Shown: in pieces, positions 63,502 through 64,000 of the stretch
Numbering within the stretch: position 1 is the first letter of the stretch
How the letters are laid out: every line of letters begins with the position of its first letter
Assembly: GCF_902505095.1 (NCBI RefSeq)
Contig: NZ_CABWIB010000001.1
Coordinates: forward strand, 944,688-1,008,687
Length of the DNA stretch: 64,000 nt
Source of the DNA: Oceanivirga miroungae
GTDB lineage: Bacteria; Fusobacteriota; Fusobacteriia; Fusobacteriales; Leptotrichiaceae
Direction of reading: 5' to 3'
The notes under the pieces: model-generated
Databases searched by the model: none
Told to the model about the DNA's origin: nothing
What the model saw: the letters and a program-made list of their open reading frames with translations, nothing else
Made by a program: the position numbers and the translations under genes

Positions 63502-64000
63502 CTATAATTTTTCCTTCATATTTTTCATTAAATATTTTCTTTATTTTTACTTCATCTTTTTTCTCAAATAAGACTTTAACATTAGCACCTGCGTCCATTG
63601 TGTAGTAAATATTTATTCCATCTAACCTTAGTTTTTTTACAAATTCTATTATCTCGTAAGATAAAGGCATAAAATAGTCAATAGACGGAGTCGAACTTTT
63701 CATAACTTCGTGCATTAGATTTGTGCTTTTTTCCATAATAATACCAACTTTATTAAAGTCATTTTCTTTTAACGCTCTTTTCATAATATCTGCATACTCT
63801 GTATTTTTTTCTATCCATACATCTAATAACTTAGATGTATCTTTTGAAATTTGCATAGCAGCTCTACTACTAATTTTTTTTCTATTTGCATTTACAATAA
63901 CAGCTATCATTGAAAACTGTATATTGGATTCTAATTTTTCTATTTCTCCATTTTTATCAAATAAGGCTATAGGATATAGGCTACGAGAAGCTGAACCTGA
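63491..64000 (-). CDS. mvaD: Diphosphomevalonate decarboxylase (partial, N-terminus beyond right edge)
   Basis: C-terminal 169 residues. The frame begins at the window edge with SGSASRSLYP, the conserved SGSASRS motif of MvaD, followed by FSMIAVIVNANRKKISSRAAM, and ends with IYYTMDAGANVKVLFEKKD, which matches the DAGPNVK motif. It decarboxylates mevalonate diphosphate to isopentenyl diphosphate. A methionine at 63910 begins a shorter frame, but the coding region clearly continues to the edge. Mevalonate kinase is expected beyond it. Confidence 0.95.
   Translation of the reverse strand, partial: SGSASRSLYPIALFDKNGEIEKLESNIQFSMIAVIVNANRKKISSRAAMQISKDTSKLLDVWIEKNTEYADIMKRALKENDFNKVGIIMEKSTNLMHEVMKSSTPSIDYFMPLSYEIIEFVKKLRLDGINIYYTMDAGANVKVLFEKKDEVKIKKIFNEKYEGKIIDVI

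Overview
This is a chromosomal stretch of a very AT-rich bacterium. Gene content points to the Fusobacteriota, family Leptotrichiaceae (Streptobacillus/Sneathia-like): extreme AT richness, many lipoproteins with a short signal ending in a Ser/Ala-Cys lipobox, several family-5 peptide uptake systems, and a mevalonate pathway instead of MEP. The placement is inference from gene content, not a database match. Every protein-coding gene I can support (65, two of them cut by the window edges) and both RNA genes lie on the minus strand, so transcription runs from right to left throughout. There is no rRNA, tRNA, insertion sequence, prophage or CRISPR array.

Layout, in the direction of transcription. 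64.0-59.8 kb: end of a mevalonate operon (mvaD, phosphomevalonate kinase, type 2 IPP isomerase) that runs directly into groES-groEL. 59.8-53.7 kb: hisS, aspS, a strongly promoted structured non-coding RNA, an IclR-type regulator, a bifunctional RelA/SpoT protein and a DinG-like helicase. 51.7-46.0 kb: a complete peptide ABC transporter (oppD, F, B, C and a binding lipoprotein). 45.8-37.3 kb: an L-ascorbate system in two transcription units (ulaC-A-B, a cytosolic beta-propeller protein, a PRD regulator; then ulaG-E-F and a transaldolase-like gene) with no ulaD. 37.2-36.0 kb: a uracil/xanthine permease. 35.8-28.4 kb: a second peptide transporter with two binding lipoproteins, followed by RNase P RNA. 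28.0-22.8 kb: apeB, rlmH, two small conserved genes, lysS and a prolyl iminopeptidase. 22.8-18.1 kb: a mannose-family PTS operon with agaS and a class II bisphosphate aldolase, consistent with galactosamine or N-acetylgalactosamine use. 18.1-13.0 kb: two flavoproteins, a DUF3298-like lipoprotein, gltX and a PC4-type ssDNA-binding protein. 13.0-11.7 kb: tpiA, secG and HU. 11.6-2.1 kb: an eleven-gene run with almost no intergenic space (rph, rlmN, PBP1A, era, an unknown gene, a cyclophilin lipoprotein, an atypical response regulator, two SdpI-like membrane proteins, mutL, a DUF2325-like gene). 2.0 kb to the left edge: thymidine kinase, a lipoprotein and an ABC ATPase cut by the edge.

The metabolic picture is a host-associated fermenter living on peptides (two opp systems, aminopeptidases) and on host sugars and ascorbate through PTS. 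Promoters with recognisable -35/-10 boxes and hairpin-plus-U terminators are easy to see and divide most of the window into transcription units. The points that most deserve a second look are the beta-propeller protein inside the ascorbate operon and the missing ulaD, a composite promoter element shared by the two PTS operons, the unidentified structured RNA upstream of the IclR gene, the degenerate response regulator paired with SdpI-like proteins, and groESL embedded in the mevalonate operon.
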